The notes under the pieces: model-generated | The model's database searches: none | The model's input: only the letters and a program-made list of their open reading frames with translations | What the model was told of the DNA's origin: nothing | In this document: positions 34,634-44,059 of the stretch, one piece after another | Layout of the letters: each line of letters starts with the position of its first letter | Numbering within the stretch: the stretch's first letter is position 1 | Program-made: the position numbers and the translations under genes | NCBI GenBank assembly: GCA_963205455.1 | Contig: CAUJJL010000205.1 | Coordinates: forward strand, 1 to 64,000 | Origin: Verrucomicrobiota bacterium | Lineage (GTDB): Bacteria; Verrucomicrobiota; Verrucomicrobiia; Opitutales; Opitutaceae | Reading direction: 5' to 3' | Length of the DNA: 64,000 nt

Positions 34634-35756
34634 CGCGGCCGGAGGTCCACCCCGGCGCGCCGGACATGGATATCCATGCGCCAAGTTCAGTCAGCACGCG
34701 CTCGTTCTGCGGCCGCGTGCCCACCGTCACTCGCACCCACTCCGCGAGTCCATAGGACTTCACAGGCCGGACTATGACACCCCTCCGCTGAAGCGCCTCG
34801 AAACACTCCGTACCGAGTCCGACCTTCACCAGGATGAAATTTGCCGTACTCGGCACATAGGAAAGCCCCAGCCGTTTGAACCCCTCCTCAAGTTGCACAA
34901 GGCCCGCGCGGTTTTCACGCACACATCGCGCCGCAAACTCATCATCATCGAGGGCTCCCATCGCGGCCGCCTGGGCAATCGAGTTCACGTTGAACGGCTG
35001 CCTCACCCGCCCCAAAAGCGCCGCAATCTCCGCGCTGGAGTATGCGTATCCAATCCGCAATGACGCCAGCCCGAACACCTTCGAAAAGGTACGCAGGGCG
35101 ATGATCTTCCTGCCCTTCCGGATCAGCGGTCGAACGTCCGGAGCATCCGCCACAAAATCGGCGTAAGCCTCATCAAAAACCAAAATGACGTGATCGGGAA
35201 GCGATTCCGCGAATGCGAGGAACTCACCCGAGGGATTTGCCACGCCCGTCGGGTTGTTGGGGCTGGCCACGAATACCAGCTTGGTCCGCGGAGTGATCGC
35301 GGCCTTCATGGCGTTCAGATCATGGCCAAAGTCGCGGGTAGGCACCTCGACCGCCTTCGAACCAAACAGGAGGGTCACCAGCTTGTAGACCACAAATGCC
35401 GGGGCCCCCATCACCGCTTCGTCGCCGGGCCGCAGGAAGACATGCCCGATCAGCTCAAGCAGTTCATTGGAGCCGTTGCCCACGGAAAACTGTTCAGGAG
35501 CCAGCGACCATTTCTTGGCCAGCTTCTGACGCAGCGCGAAGCAGCCCCCATCCGGATAAAGTTCCGCATGGGAGAGTGCGGCCTGCGCCGCTGCAATTGC
35601 CTTAGGCGAGGGGCCATAGGGATTCTCGTTTGACGCGAGCTTGATGATTCCGGCCGGATCGAGACCCAATTCGCGCGCGACGTCCTCGATCGGCTTGCCA
35701 GGCTCATAGACGGGCTGTGACAGAACGGAGGGATTCACCAGATCCTTGAGTTGCAT
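34623..35756 (-). CDS. hisC: Histidinol-phosphate aminotransferase
   Basis: The start at 35756 (MQLKDLVNPSVLSQPVYEPGKP) is the normal HisC N-terminus; the longer frame to 35876 enters the divergent gene. The 377-residue fold-type I PLP enzyme has LASNENPYGPSPKA, VASPNNPTG, DEAYADF and the PLP lysine in RTFSKVFGLASLRIGYAY. It converts imidazole acetol phosphate to histidinol phosphate in histidine synthesis. No other his biosynthesis gene is nearby. Its 3' end overlaps the tricorn gene. Starts of this gene and the hydrolase gene are 52 bases apart. Confidence 0.93.
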   Translation of the reverse strand: MQLKDLVNPSVLSQPVYEPGKPIEDVARELGLDPAGIIKLASNENPYGPSPKAIAAAQAALSHAELYPDGGCFALRQKLAKKWSLAPEQFSVGNGSNELLELIGHVFLRPGDEAVMGAPAFVVYKLVTLLFGSKAVEVPTRDFGHDLNAMKAAITPRTKLVFVASPNNPTGVANPSGEFLAFAESLPDHVILVFDEAYADFVADAPDVRPLIRKGRKIIALRTFSKVFGLASLRIGYAYSSAEIAALLGRVRQPFNVNSIAQAAAMGALDDDEFAARCVRENRAGLVQLEEGFKRLGLSYVPSTANFILVKVGLGTECFEALQRRGVIVRPVKSYGLAEWVRVTVGTRPQNERVLTELGAWISMSGAPGWTSGRVNS

Positions 35757-35808
35757 CCGAAAAGCGAACACCATTGGACACGCGCACAAAAGCCAGAAAT
35801 CATTCCGC

Positions 35809-36969
35809 ATGCGCTCAATCCGGCTCACACTCCTGTCGTTCGGCGTCGCCCTCCTCGCACTTCCTCTCCCGGGCATCTGCTCGCAATCACCGACGCCATC
35901 AGTGCTGACCGGTGAAATCGGACAGGCAAAGTACCTGATCGCCCGCCCACGCGTCCCATGGAACGGCCGTCTCCTGATTCACGCACATGGATACCGAAAT
36001 CCAGATGAGCCGCTGATTGCCAATTTGTCCATCGACCGTTTCGCCTATGCCACGCTGCTCAATGAAGGCTGGATGCTGGCAACCACCAGTTATCGGAGAA
36101 ATGGAATGATTCTGGGCGACGCTGTCAGCGACATCGATGCCTTGCGCGAGCACATCGCCACGCAGTTCGGCGAGCCGACATGTGTCATTCTCGAAGGTGA
36201 ATCCATGGGGGGCACCATTGTCACCCTCATCGCCGAACGCGGAAGCGGATCCTATCAGGGCGCAGTCGCAATCGACGCCGCACTTCAAGCGAGGGAGGAC
36301 AACGGCACCGGGGGCGTCAGTCTCCAACCGCGAGTGCCTATGATTTTCCTGACCAATCAAAGCGAATGGGAAGGCCCTCGAAACTACGTAATGCGCGCTT
36401 CAAACGAGGCGCGGAGCAACCACGAGATCGTTGCCCCCGCACTCTTTCGGATCTCGCGAAGCGGGCACGTGAATGTCAATCAGGCGGAGAGGCTCGTCGC
36501 CCTGCGAGCATTGCTCGCATGGATCGAAAGGGGACGCGATGCCCTGCCACGGCCGCAACCGCAATCCGTCGACGGACTAACCGTGCACGGCTCCGATGTG
36601 TTCTTTGACGCCACGGTTGTGCCATCCGCTCAGCCATCGCGTGTCACCTTCGACTCCAACGGAGAAGGCTTTGCCGCAACCGTCACGGAAGTCTCCCTAG
36701 GTCATGGCAATATCTTCATCGAAGCGCAGGCATCCGACTTCGAGAAGATCGAAGTGAAACCGGGAGGCTACTTTCAGGTGAAGGTGGGAGAGAAAACCTA
36801 CCGAGTCCGTTACGGAAGGGATTTCAGCAGCGTACCCATTGGCCAGTGGGTGATGTTTCCTAACGCTGACGGCTATTTCTGGCTCGCCAGGAATCATCAG
36901 AATGCGGCGCGGACCTCCGGTCTGTCGAAAGGACAAACCGTCCACATCTCCCGGTATCCCAGGCAGTGA
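35809..36969 (+). CDS. Secreted alpha/beta hydrolase fused to a SAM-hydroxide-adenosyltransferase-like C domain
   Basis: The ATG at 35809 places a signal peptide (about 1-25) at the start; 386 residues. The hydrolase half has HAHGYR (58-63), the nucleophile elbow GESMGG with S132, and a candidate catalytic H220 (SRSGHVNVNQAERL). From about residue 255 a second domain begins (VDGLTVHGSDVFFDATVV). Its C-terminal part, GRDFSSVPIGQWVMF, then NADGYFWLARNHQNAART and GLSKGQTVHI, matches the pattern of the beta-barrel C domain of SAM-hydroxide adenosyltransferases (DUF62). The N domain of that family is absent, so adenosyl transfer is not expected. The family call for the second half is by pattern and moderately sure. 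Confidence 0.75.
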   Translation: MRSIRLTLLSFGVALLALPLPGICSQSPTPSVLTGEIGQAKYLIARPRVPWNGRLLIHAHGYRNPDEPLIANLSIDRFAYATLLNEGWMLATTSYRRNGMILGDAVSDIDALREHIATQFGEPTCVILEGESMGGTIVTLIAERGSGSYQGAVAIDAALQAREDNGTGGVSLQPRVPMIFLTNQSEWEGPRNYVMRASNEARSNHEIVAPALFRISRSGHVNVNQAERLVALRALLAWIERGRDALPRPQPQSVDGLTVHGSDVFFDATVVPSAQPSRVTFDSNGEGFAATVTEVSLGHGNIFIEAQASDFEKIEVKPGGYFQVKVGEKTYRVRYGRDFSSVPIGQWVMFPNADGYFWLARNHQNAARTSGLSKGQTVHISRYPRQ

Positions 36970-36975
36970 TCCGAT

Positions 36976-39000
36976 TCACTGAGCAGCCTTCTGTGCGGAC
37001 TGTATCCTCCTCCAGAATCCGGCCTTGGGACCGTTCTCAAAATCGTGGGCGAATATCTCCACCCACAGATAGTCAGGTCCCATCTCCGCATTGATCTTCT
37101 GCCAGAGGGCTAGCGTGTCCTGTTCCTGATACCAGAGGACATAATCGATGTCGTTCGCGAGCAGCCACTCGCGGGGTTTTGCCATCTCGCCATTGAAGAA
37201 CTTGAAGAGCGCAGCCTGTCGCTGCGGCAAATCCTCCCGATAGCCGCGCCACAACTGCTCGTGATTCAACCAGCCGAGCCAAAGGCTGTGCCCCGCAAAA
37301 AGGGGAAGACATGCCGAATTCGTGAACGCATCCTTGTTCGGCCGCTCGATGACAACCCCGCGTTTCTCCTGTTTGAGGCGATCCAGCATGAGTCGCGGAA
37401 ACATGTCCTTTGTGAGGAAGGCGTGCCCCTCCATCTTTCCCATCGCCTCCTTGGATCCATTCTTCCAATTCACTGCAAGGTCCCAGGCAAAGCTGCAGGG
37501 GTAGAGACAAAGAAACAGACCGAAATAGCGGACCCATCGACGCTCACTGCGATCAATCACGATGGGGCCAAGCGTGACGAGAATTCCTGCTGCAATCCAA
37601 GGCCACCACTTAAGCGTCGTGTTGAAGCGGTTGAAGTTTCCGCTGTAGATGTCGTCGACAAAGAAAAATTCAGAAAAGATGATCATCAGAATCCACAGGT
37701 GGGCGAGCCAGCGGCCCGCGCGTACGCCTGAGAGGTAGCCCATGACTATAAATCCTAGGCTCGGAAGCAGGAATAGCAGCAGCAGCAGTGGAGGAGTGTG
37801 CTCATCCCACCGGACCATTCGGATGGCGGTGCCATAGCCGCCCGCAGCGCTAGTGAACACCGACAGGTAAACCCAGGCTGCCATCCAGACAGCGGCCGCA
37901 CCCGCGGCGGTCCACAGAAGTGCACGGGGCGCTCGCCTGCCCAGATAGGCCAGCCAGCCTGCGATCACCAGCGCCTGGAGAGGCAGGCTCCAGGTGTTTG
38001 CCAGAACCGTCCATGTCAGGGTCGCCCCCACGACAATCAACAGGCGGCGGAGCGGCTCACGATGCCAGAGGATCACGGATATGGCCGCGAGGCCGAGCAG
38101 GAGATAGCTCGCCAGCGGCGCGTGGTAGTCGCCGAGAAAAATCGAGTAGGAGAACGGTTCTCCGGGCAGATCGAGTTTGGGAAACTTGTCCTGATATGCC
38201 TTCAGCATCACTCCCAGGGGCGCGCGATCCAGCGGCGCGCTTCCGATGAAGCGCATGCTGCTCCAGGGCGTGGGATTCTTGTCGACCAAATGAATGACCC
38301 CCGACATGCCGGAGCCTCCGATCACGAGTCCCACAAGCACCACGATCCGCACCCAAAGGCGACGACACACGAGCCAGATGACTCCAGCGAATGTCAGACC
38401 TCCGAGCCCGATCAGCACGCAGAATCCGAGATTGTAGACGGTCCCGGGAGGCAGCCCAAGCAACCGTCCCATGAGGGCCGCGGCGTAGTGCTGAAAGCTA
38501 TAGTATTGATTCGATGGATACGGATGAAGCCAGACGTCCGGCACCGGAAGGGTCTGGCCGCTCAGGTAGCTGCAGATGTACGAAAAGTCCGCCAGCTTTT
38601 CCGATGATCCGTCGACATTCGGATAGGCGAAGCGCCAAAGCATCGCGTATCCGAACACCGTCGCAAAGATGATGCCGCAATCGAGCATCCGGCGGGGTGA
38701 AAATTCCGCCCGCCATACCTCCAGGCGCCTCACTCCAGTTGCACCCAGCCAGGACGGATTCCAAGCCGAGGCGCTCAATAAAATGAGAGACAGAGAGGTA
38801 ATTGACCCTATGAAACCGACGCCTCGGAGACTCCCTAGCCCATGATAAGATTCGACGGCGTAAAATAGGGTCGTGAGAAGCCAGGGACCCAACGCGCAGG
38901 CGAGCCAGCGGTTCCGCCATATCAAGCCGGTCACCAAGGCGATGCCCCAAAGATTGATGAAAATGAGCAGGAGCGTGAAGAGGAGTCCTAGGTGTTGCAT
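36976..39000 (-). CDS. DUF2298-family polytopic membrane protein
   Basis: The 674-residue protein has about a dozen membrane helices and the motifs of DUF2298 proteins: NVDGSSEKLADFSYICSYL, the VWLHPYPSNQYYSFQHY loop, LGDYHAPL and FFFVDDIYSGNFNRFNTTLKWW. It resembles GT-C type glycosyltransferases in layout (a large loop with acidic residues, then many helices and a soluble C-terminal domain about 520-674), so it may move or transfer lipid-linked sugars. That is inference. Its gene is convergent with the hydrolase (6 bases between stops) and divergent from the prepilin operon. Confidence 0.75.
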   Translation of the reverse strand: MQHLGLLFTLLLIFINLWGIALVTGLIWRNRWLACALGPWLLTTLFYAVESYHGLGSLRGVGFIGSITSLSLILLSASAWNPSWLGATGVRRLEVWRAEFSPRRMLDCGIIFATVFGYAMLWRFAYPNVDGSSEKLADFSYICSYLSGQTLPVPDVWLHPYPSNQYYSFQHYAAALMGRLLGLPPGTVYNLGFCVLIGLGGLTFAGVIWLVCRRLWVRIVVLVGLVIGGSGMSGVIHLVDKNPTPWSSMRFIGSAPLDRAPLGVMLKAYQDKFPKLDLPGEPFSYSIFLGDYHAPLASYLLLGLAAISVILWHREPLRRLLIVVGATLTWTVLANTWSLPLQALVIAGWLAYLGRRAPRALLWTAAGAAAVWMAAWVYLSVFTSAAGGYGTAIRMVRWDEHTPPLLLLLFLLPSLGFIVMGYLSGVRAGRWLAHLWILMIIFSEFFFVDDIYSGNFNRFNTTLKWWPWIAAGILVTLGPIVIDRSERRWVRYFGLFLCLYPCSFAWDLAVNWKNGSKEAMGKMEGHAFLTKDMFPRLMLDRLKQEKRGVVIERPNKDAFTNSACLPLFAGHSLWLGWLNHEQLWRGYREDLPQRQAALFKFFNGEMAKPREWLLANDIDYVLWYQEQDTLALWQKINAEMGPDYLWVEIFAHDFENGPKAGFWRRIQSAQKAAQ

Positions 39001-39303
39001 TTAATTTTTCGCGGCGTGTGCCGTAGGTAGATTTCCCAAGGCCAGACGTCAATCGACACACAAAGCCACGCATCGACACAAGATGTTTAAGTAGCGAATC
39101 ACCCTAGAGTTGCGGAGATCAGTCTTACAAAGTTTTGACCCCCTTTGACGTTGTAAGGGGTTTGGTCGCCACGCAAAAAACCGATGGAGACAACGAGCTC
39201 CCGTCCACGTTTGAACACCCATTCAAATTTTCCGAATCCCTTTTCGATCGATTCCGGTCGCCCGCGGCGCGTCTCAACGCCGAAAGGCAGATTGAGGACG
39301 CCG
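39001..39303. other. Intergenic leader of the prepilin operon
   Basis: These 303 bases separate the DUF2298 gene from the prepilins and must hold both promoters. I see a small hairpin (CCCCTT 39140-39145 with AAGGGG 39155-39160) and two TTGAC elements (39135 and 39145), but no matching -10 box and no clear sigma-54 motif. The open frame from 39184 reads as random sequence until the ATG at 39304. Confidence 0.5.
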
Positions 39304-39813
39304 ATGCCGCATGCCTCAGAGGCATTCACGCTTGTGGAGGCCATGATCGCGATGCTCGTGCTTGCCCTGGTTTCCATGTCGATTCTTTCGGGTCTGATCC
39401 TGGCCTATCGCACAGCGGCCAACACCCGCTACCGCGACCACGCCCGTTATGTCCTCAAGTCGGTTGGAGACCAGTTTCTCACGCGGCAGGCTGAGAACGC
39501 CGGCGTCTTCAATCCTCTCTTCAAGGTCACCACTGCTCCAACGGGCGAGGGCCTGGTCTGGCAGGGAGTCATCGGCACGTCCGCCAACGCAGCCGCCGGC
39601 CTGAATGTCAGCCTCGGCGATACCACCGGAGCCGTGATTTCCGATGCCGTGATCACACGCGAGGTCCGCCTTCTCAACAGCACGGGAGACGTCGACAGCG
39701 TGGGCATGGCCTCATCAGCGGGAATCCTCCTCCGGGGAAAATTCAAGATTACCTACACGTTCAACAACGTGCCGTATGAGCAGACCCTGAGCCTCGTCCG
39801 CCGAGTCCCATGA
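39304..39813 (+). CDS. Prepilin-like protein 1 (type II/IV pseudopilin)
   Basis: The start at 39304 gives MPHASEA, then [21 protein letters not shown]: a short leader, a prepilin peptidase site after A7, and Glu at mature position 5, followed by the hydrophobic assembly helix. The 169-residue protein has a C-terminal beta-rich domain with no recognised family. The residue before the cut is Ala in place of Gly, which the peptidase tolerates. Its stop overlaps the next prepilin by 4 bases (ATGA). It is probably a minor pseudopilin of a type II secretion or type IV pilus system. Confidence 0.85.
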   Translation: MPHASEAFTLVEAMIAMLVLALVSMSILSGLILAYRTAANTRYRDHARYVLKSVGDQFLTRQAENAGVFNPLFKVTTAPTGEGLVWQGVIGTSANAAAGLNVSLGDTTGAVISDAVITREVRLLNSTGDVDSVGMASSAGILLRGKFKITYTFNNVPYEQTLSLVRRVP

Positions 39814-42065
39814 GCAAATTATTCAAGCAATGGAAAAAACGGCATACCCGGCGCAAGTCGGGTGCTGCTGCGTTTACCCTCGGCGAAATACTGGTGACCC
39901 TCGCAGTCGCCAGCATTGTGCTGCTTGCGGCCGGCTCAATTTTTATCAGCGGCAACGTCACTGCAAAGAAGATCACTACGCTCAACAAGGTTACCGTCAC
40001 CGGCCGTTTCTCGTTTGATCACCTCAGCAGGGAGATGTCCCTGGCGGATGACCTCAAGGTCGACAATTTTGTCAACGAAAGCTCCACGGAAACCGGCACC
40101 TACAGCCGCCTGACCTACCGCATCAACCTCGGCCTGCCGGGCGTCACCCAGTTCACAAGCACGGGCAGCAATACCCTCGTAGTCGACAATCTCCACCCGG
40201 ACACGCACCCTCAAGCGGGCGACTTCGTTTCGGTGGGTTCCCCACAGCTCAACGGAGGCAAGGGTGCACGCATCGTCAGCATCACCGACGACCGCCCTTC
40301 AGGTCCGGTCACGCTGACTTTTGCCAGCACGATCCAGGCGATGGCCGGCGCCGCAGTGGACATCCAGGCGCTGCAGATCGCGACCTTTCAGCGCGAGCGG
40401 GCTTACGAAGCCATGGATGTCAATGGCGAACCTTCGTTTGTCTGGTACGAGAACTACGATGCGAGTGCTCCCGGCACGCCAAAGGTTCTCGTGGCACCCA
40501 TCGTTGCGAACCAGTTTCCATTCCGCCGCGTCGCTTCAGGTTCAACCACCAACACCACTTTCTACGCAGACTTCAACCTGGAACTGCACAGCCGCAAAGA
40601 AGACGAGGTCGCCATCCAAAAAGGTCAGGCGGACTTCTATAACAACAATGTTGTGGCCGGGTTGCTGGTAAACAAGTCGGGAGCGTCGTTTGCACTGAAC
40701 TACATCCCGACTCCAAGCCCGACGCCAACCATCGCGCCAACTGCCGAACCGTCACCCACCCCCACACCGTCGCCGACACCCACGGTGGAGCCCACCCCTT
40801 CACCCACACCCTCTCCGAGCCCCACGCCGACACCTTCTCCGTCACCCACCCCCACACCAACCTCGGTGCCTCCCACGCCCACTCCCACGCCGTCACCGAC
40901 TCCGTCGCCCACCCCCACGCCATCGCCGACGCCTTCACCGACGCCAACGCCTTCTCCCACACCTTCGCCCACCCCCTCGCCCACGCCGACCCCCACCGCG
41001 CGCCCCACACCCTCGCCAACGCCAACACCGACGCCAACCGCGCGCCCGACTCCCTCACCCACGCCCACGCCAACCGCGCGCCCGACTCCTTCACCCACGC
41101 CGTCGCCTACACCGACGCCCACCGCACGACCGACACCCTCTCCCACGCCGTCGCCTACACCGACGCCCACCGCACGGCCCACACCCTCTCCCACGCCTTC
41201 ACCGACGCCAACCCCGACGCCCTCTCCCACGCCCACAGCGCGCCCGACGCCAACTCCGACACCCACGCCGTCGCCGACCCCAACGCCAACTCCCACTGCA
41301 CGGCCCACGGTGACGCCCACGCCAACCGCACGCCCAACCGCAACTCCGACGCCGACCCCCACGCCCACAGCGCGCCCAACCGCTCGGCCCACGGCCACTC
41401 CAACACCCACGCCGACCCCCACCGCACGGCCCACACCCTCGCCTACGCCGACACCTACGCCGACGGCTCGGCCCACACCCACACCAACCGCCCGACCGAC
41501 GCCAACCCCAACACCGACTCCGACCGCTCGACCCACGCCGACGCCGACACCTTCGCCGACGCCCACGCCGACCGCTCGACCCACACCTACGCCGACACCT
41601 TCGCCGACGCCAACGCCGACCGCTCGACCCACGCCTACGCCCACTCCTTCGCCGACGCCTACTCCCACCGCTCGACCCACGCCAACGCCGACACCTTCGC
41701 CGACGCCTACGCCCACCGCTCGACCCACGCCGACGCCGACTCCGACGCCGACGCCAACTCCGACCGCTCGACCCACGCCGACGCCGACTCCGTCGCCCAC
41801 ACCAACACCCACACCATCGCCAACGCCGACTCCGACACCTTCGCCGACACCGTCGCCTACACCGTCACCGACACCCACTCCGTCGCCAACGCCGACTCCG
41901 TCGCCCACACCCACGCCCACACCGACACCAACGCCGACTCCGTCGCCGACACCGACACCCACACCTACACCGACTCCTTCGCCGACACCAACGCCGTCGC
42001 CCACACCCACGCCGACACCGACCAATCGTCCGACGCCAACGCCGACACGTCCGCCTGATTCCTGA
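39810..42065 (+). CDS. Prepilin-like protein 2 with a giant Pro-Thr-Ser repeat tail
   Basis: The 751-residue protein starts with a basic leader and a prepilin site after A21 (AA, then [22 protein letters not shown], Glu at mature position 5). A globular domain follows (about 55-300: [16 protein letters not shown], then [10 protein letters not shown]), resembling minor pseudopilins of the PilW/GspJ kind. From about residue 301 to 748 it is almost purely Thr, Pro, Ser with scattered Ala-Arg pairs. It is translated from the ATGA overlap with gene 1. The tail should be extended and could be O-glycosylated, making a stalk or surface coat; this is inference. A neighbour with the same prepilin start follows. 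Confidence 0.85.
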   Translation: MSKLFKQWKKRHTRRKSGAAAFTLGEILVTLAVASIVLLAAGSIFISGNVTAKKITTLNKVTVTGRFSFDHLSREMSLADDLKVDNFVNESSTETGTYSRLTYRINLGLPGVTQFTSTGSNTLVVDNLHPDTHPQAGDFVSVGSPQLNGGKGARIVSITDDRPSGPVTLTFASTIQAMAGAAVDIQALQIATFQRERAYEAMDVNGEPSFVWYENYDASAPGTPKVLVAPIVANQFPFRRVASGSTTNTTFYADFNLELHSRKEDEVAIQKGQADFYNNNVVAGLLVNKSGASFALNYIPTPSPTPTIAPTAEPSPTPTPSPTPTVEPTPSPTPSPSPTPTPSPSPTPTPTSVPPTPTPTPSPTPSPTPTPSPTPSPTPTPSPTPSPTPSPTPTPTARPTPSPTPTPTPTARPTPSPTPTPTARPTPSPTPSPTPTPTARPTPSPTPSPTPTPTARPTPSPTPSPTPTPTPSPTPTARPTPTPTPTPSPTPTPTPTARPTVTPTPTARPTATPTPTPTPTARPTARPTATPTPTPTPTARPTPSPTPTPTPTARPTPTPTARPTPTPTPTPTARPTPTPTPSPTPTPTARPTPTPTPSPTPTPTARPTPTPTPSPTPTPTARPTPTPTPSPTPTPTARPTPTPTPTPTPTPTARPTPTPTPSPTPTPTPSPTPTPTPSPTPSPTPSPTPTPSPTPTPSPTPTPTPTPTPTPSPTPTPTPTPTPSPTPTPSPTPTPTPTNRPTPTPTRPPDS
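40700..42057 (+). repeat. Low-complexity tandem repeat coding for Pro-Thr-Ser
   Basis: About 1.35 kb of imperfect 6-base units (ACN CCN) are arranged in higher-order blocks. Between about 41515 and 41800 a 48-base period is visible, coding for [16 protein letters not shown]. The plus strand is C-rich and nearly free of G runs. Copies differ by synonymous third-base changes, which suggests selection on the protein more than very recent expansion. Confidence 0.9.
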
Positions 42066-42097
42066 TCCGGTCACCAACGATTCTAAAACTCATCTCC

Positions 42098-44059
42098 ATG
42101 CGCTCGCCTCGTCTTCTTCAAGCCAACAAGGGCAGCACGCTCATCGCCGTTGTCATTGTTGTGGTAGTTCTCTCGATCGTCCTGGGAAGCGTGTTGAAAT
42201 TCAGCGCCAACACGCAGCGCAACTCCGTGCGCGAAACGCGCCTGGAGAAAGCCAAACTCATCGCGGAAAGTGAAATGGAATACCTGTTCTTCCGATGGAT
42301 CGCGGAGATCAATCGCGGAACGAGCTCCACCAACCTCGAAGCGGAAATGATCTCGGATGGCATTGTGCAGAGCAGGCCCATCTCAACCCCTGCTGCAGTT
42401 CCCTTTTCAAAGGACCTCCAGTCAAACAACTGGTCCGTCGCCCGCACGATCGAATACCACAAGGTCAATCCGGGCGGAGATGGAAGCGCCATCGGCCTCA
42501 AGCCAGGCACCACCGAGCGCATCGGCCGCAACTACTATTTCATTGCCAGGATCCTGGTGACTCGCACCGACCCCACGTTCGGTACGATCGAATACCATGC
42601 CGGAAGGCGCTTCGTCCGCTCGGAAACCTCCCTGCTTCAGTATGCGGTGTTCTATCAGGACGATCTCGAAATCGCGAATTCTCAGGAAATGATCATCAAG
42701 GGTCCGATCTCCACCAACGGAAACGCCTATGTCGGCGCCCAGACTGGCAGCGGCAACAACCTTCTGATCACGGACAAGCTCTACTTTGTGGACAGCGTGA
42801 ACGGTGCAACCGACAACTCCGGCACCACGTACCGGAAACCCGGCGCATGGGGCACCTCCACACTCAAGCCGCCGATCTTCGACCCGAACCTGGATGACGG
42901 TTATGCAAACGATACCGAATCGCTTGCCAATATGACCCAGCAGGCTCGTAAACTGGCTGCTCCCGAAAACTTTGTCGGCGGTGTGAATGTCGCAAAGGCG
43001 GTCTCCGATTATCCTGACGCCTATCCGACCGACAACGACGTCTATCGCTCCGTAATCGCTCCCCCGCCACTGAAGAACGGATCCCCACTTGCGGACAACG
43101 AAATGGAACCAACTATCGAGTCACGCCGCATGTACAACCGCGCAGGAATCATCGTGACGATCAATATCGACGGCAACGGCGATCCCGTCGTCAATGTCGG
43201 CACCAAGGCAGATCCCAGTGCCTTCAATGCGGACATTGGAACCACCAAGATGGCCGAGATCTTCCCAGAGCAACGCAAGCCCGTCTTCGATCGTCGGGAG
43301 AGTACCAACATCAACATGACGACCGTGGACATCGCCAAATTGAAACAGACCCTGGAATCCACTCCGTCTCTCACTGGCGCGTTTAACGGAGTGCTCTACA
43401 TCCATGACAACACCAACGACACGGGCCTCGGAAACGGAATCCGCCTGACAAATGGCGCAAGCACCCCCCAGTTGAACGATGCCGATGGACATCCCAAGGG
43501 CTTCGCCGTGGTTTCCAACAATGGCGTCTACATCCAAGGCAACTACAACACGACCGAGATTTCCTCCGGCGTGACCAATCCTTGCGCCGTGATGGGCGAT
43601 GCCGTCACCGTTCTCTCCGAAGGGTGGAACGATGCCAACGCTGACAAGATCCTCGACGACCGGCTTGCTTCCATGCCGAGCGACGTCTCGACAAATCCGG
43701 TAAAACTAATGAAGGTCAATTCTGCCATTCTCACCGGCAACACGGCTTCAACCTCTGATCCAAACCTGCCCATGGACAACACGCAGCGCACAAACAGCGG
43801 CGGCGTGCAGAATCTTGTCCGCATGCTTGAGGATTGGGACTACGGTGCCGTGGATCTGGAAATCAAGGGTTCCCTCGTCCAGCTCTTTGAATCCGAGTAC
43901 ATGACTGGAGTCTTCCGCGACTATGACTACCAGGGCAACCGGACCTACTACCAGCCGCAGACCCGTACACTCGACTTCGATCAGCAACTCGCGAACAACC
44001 CACCCTCCTGGACTCCGTCAACCACGGAGTTCCACCGCGGCGACCTGTTTACCTGGTAG
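42098..44059 (+). CDS. Prepilin-like protein 3 (PilX/GspK-like, large)
   Basis: The 653-residue protein begins MRSPRLLQANKG, then STLIAVVIVVVVLSIVLGSVL. The prepilin site falls after G12, but Ala, not Glu, is at mature position 5, as in the tip proteins GspK/PilX that do not need that residue. The large outer domain (about 60-653) is rich in Asn, Thr and Asp with GPISTNGNAYVG and SNNGVYIQGNYN segments that look like a right-handed beta structure. No known enzymatic motif is seen. It closes the three-gene operon, 32 bases after prepilin 2. It probably caps or initiates the pseudopilus. Its end overlaps the endonuclease gene by 11 bases, tail to tail. Confidence 0.8.
   Translation: MRSPRLLQANKGSTLIAVVIVVVVLSIVLGSVLKFSANTQRNSVRETRLEKAKLIAESEMEYLFFRWIAEINRGTSSTNLEAEMISDGIVQSRPISTPAAVPFSKDLQSNNWSVARTIEYHKVNPGGDGSAIGLKPGTTERIGRNYYFIARILVTRTDPTFGTIEYHAGRRFVRSETSLLQYAVFYQDDLEIANSQEMIIKGPISTNGNAYVGAQTGSGNNLLITDKLYFVDSVNGATDNSGTTYRKPGAWGTSTLKPPIFDPNLDDGYANDTESLANMTQQARKLAAPENFVGGVNVAKAVSDYPDAYPTDNDVYRSVIAPPPLKNGSPLADNEMEPTIESRRMYNRAGIIVTINIDGNGDPVVNVGTKADPSAFNADIGTTKMAEIFPEQRKPVFDRRESTNINMTTVDIAKLKQTLESTPSLTGAFNGVLYIHDNTNDTGLGNGIRLTNGASTPQLNDADGHPKGFAVVSNNGVYIQGNYNTTEISSGVTNPCAVMGDAVTVLSEGWNDANADKILDDRLASMPSDVSTNPVKLMKVNSAILTGNTASTSDPNLPMDNTQRTNSGGVQNLVRMLEDWDYGAVDLEIKGSLVQLFESEYMTGVFRDYDYQGNRTYYQPQTRTLDFDQQLANNPPSWTPSTTEFHRGDLFTW

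Noticed and set aside
40700-42025. 441-residue minus-strand frame of Val-Gly repeats
   Set aside because: It is the reverse complement of the Pro-Thr-Ser repeat; a 6-base periodic sequence leaves several frames open. The plus-strand frame is continuous with a prepilin domain, the minus one has no start context or domain.
40700-42057. Possible CRISPR array or satellite
   Set aside because: Units are short, contiguous and coding, with no unique spacers of constant length. It is a protein repeat.
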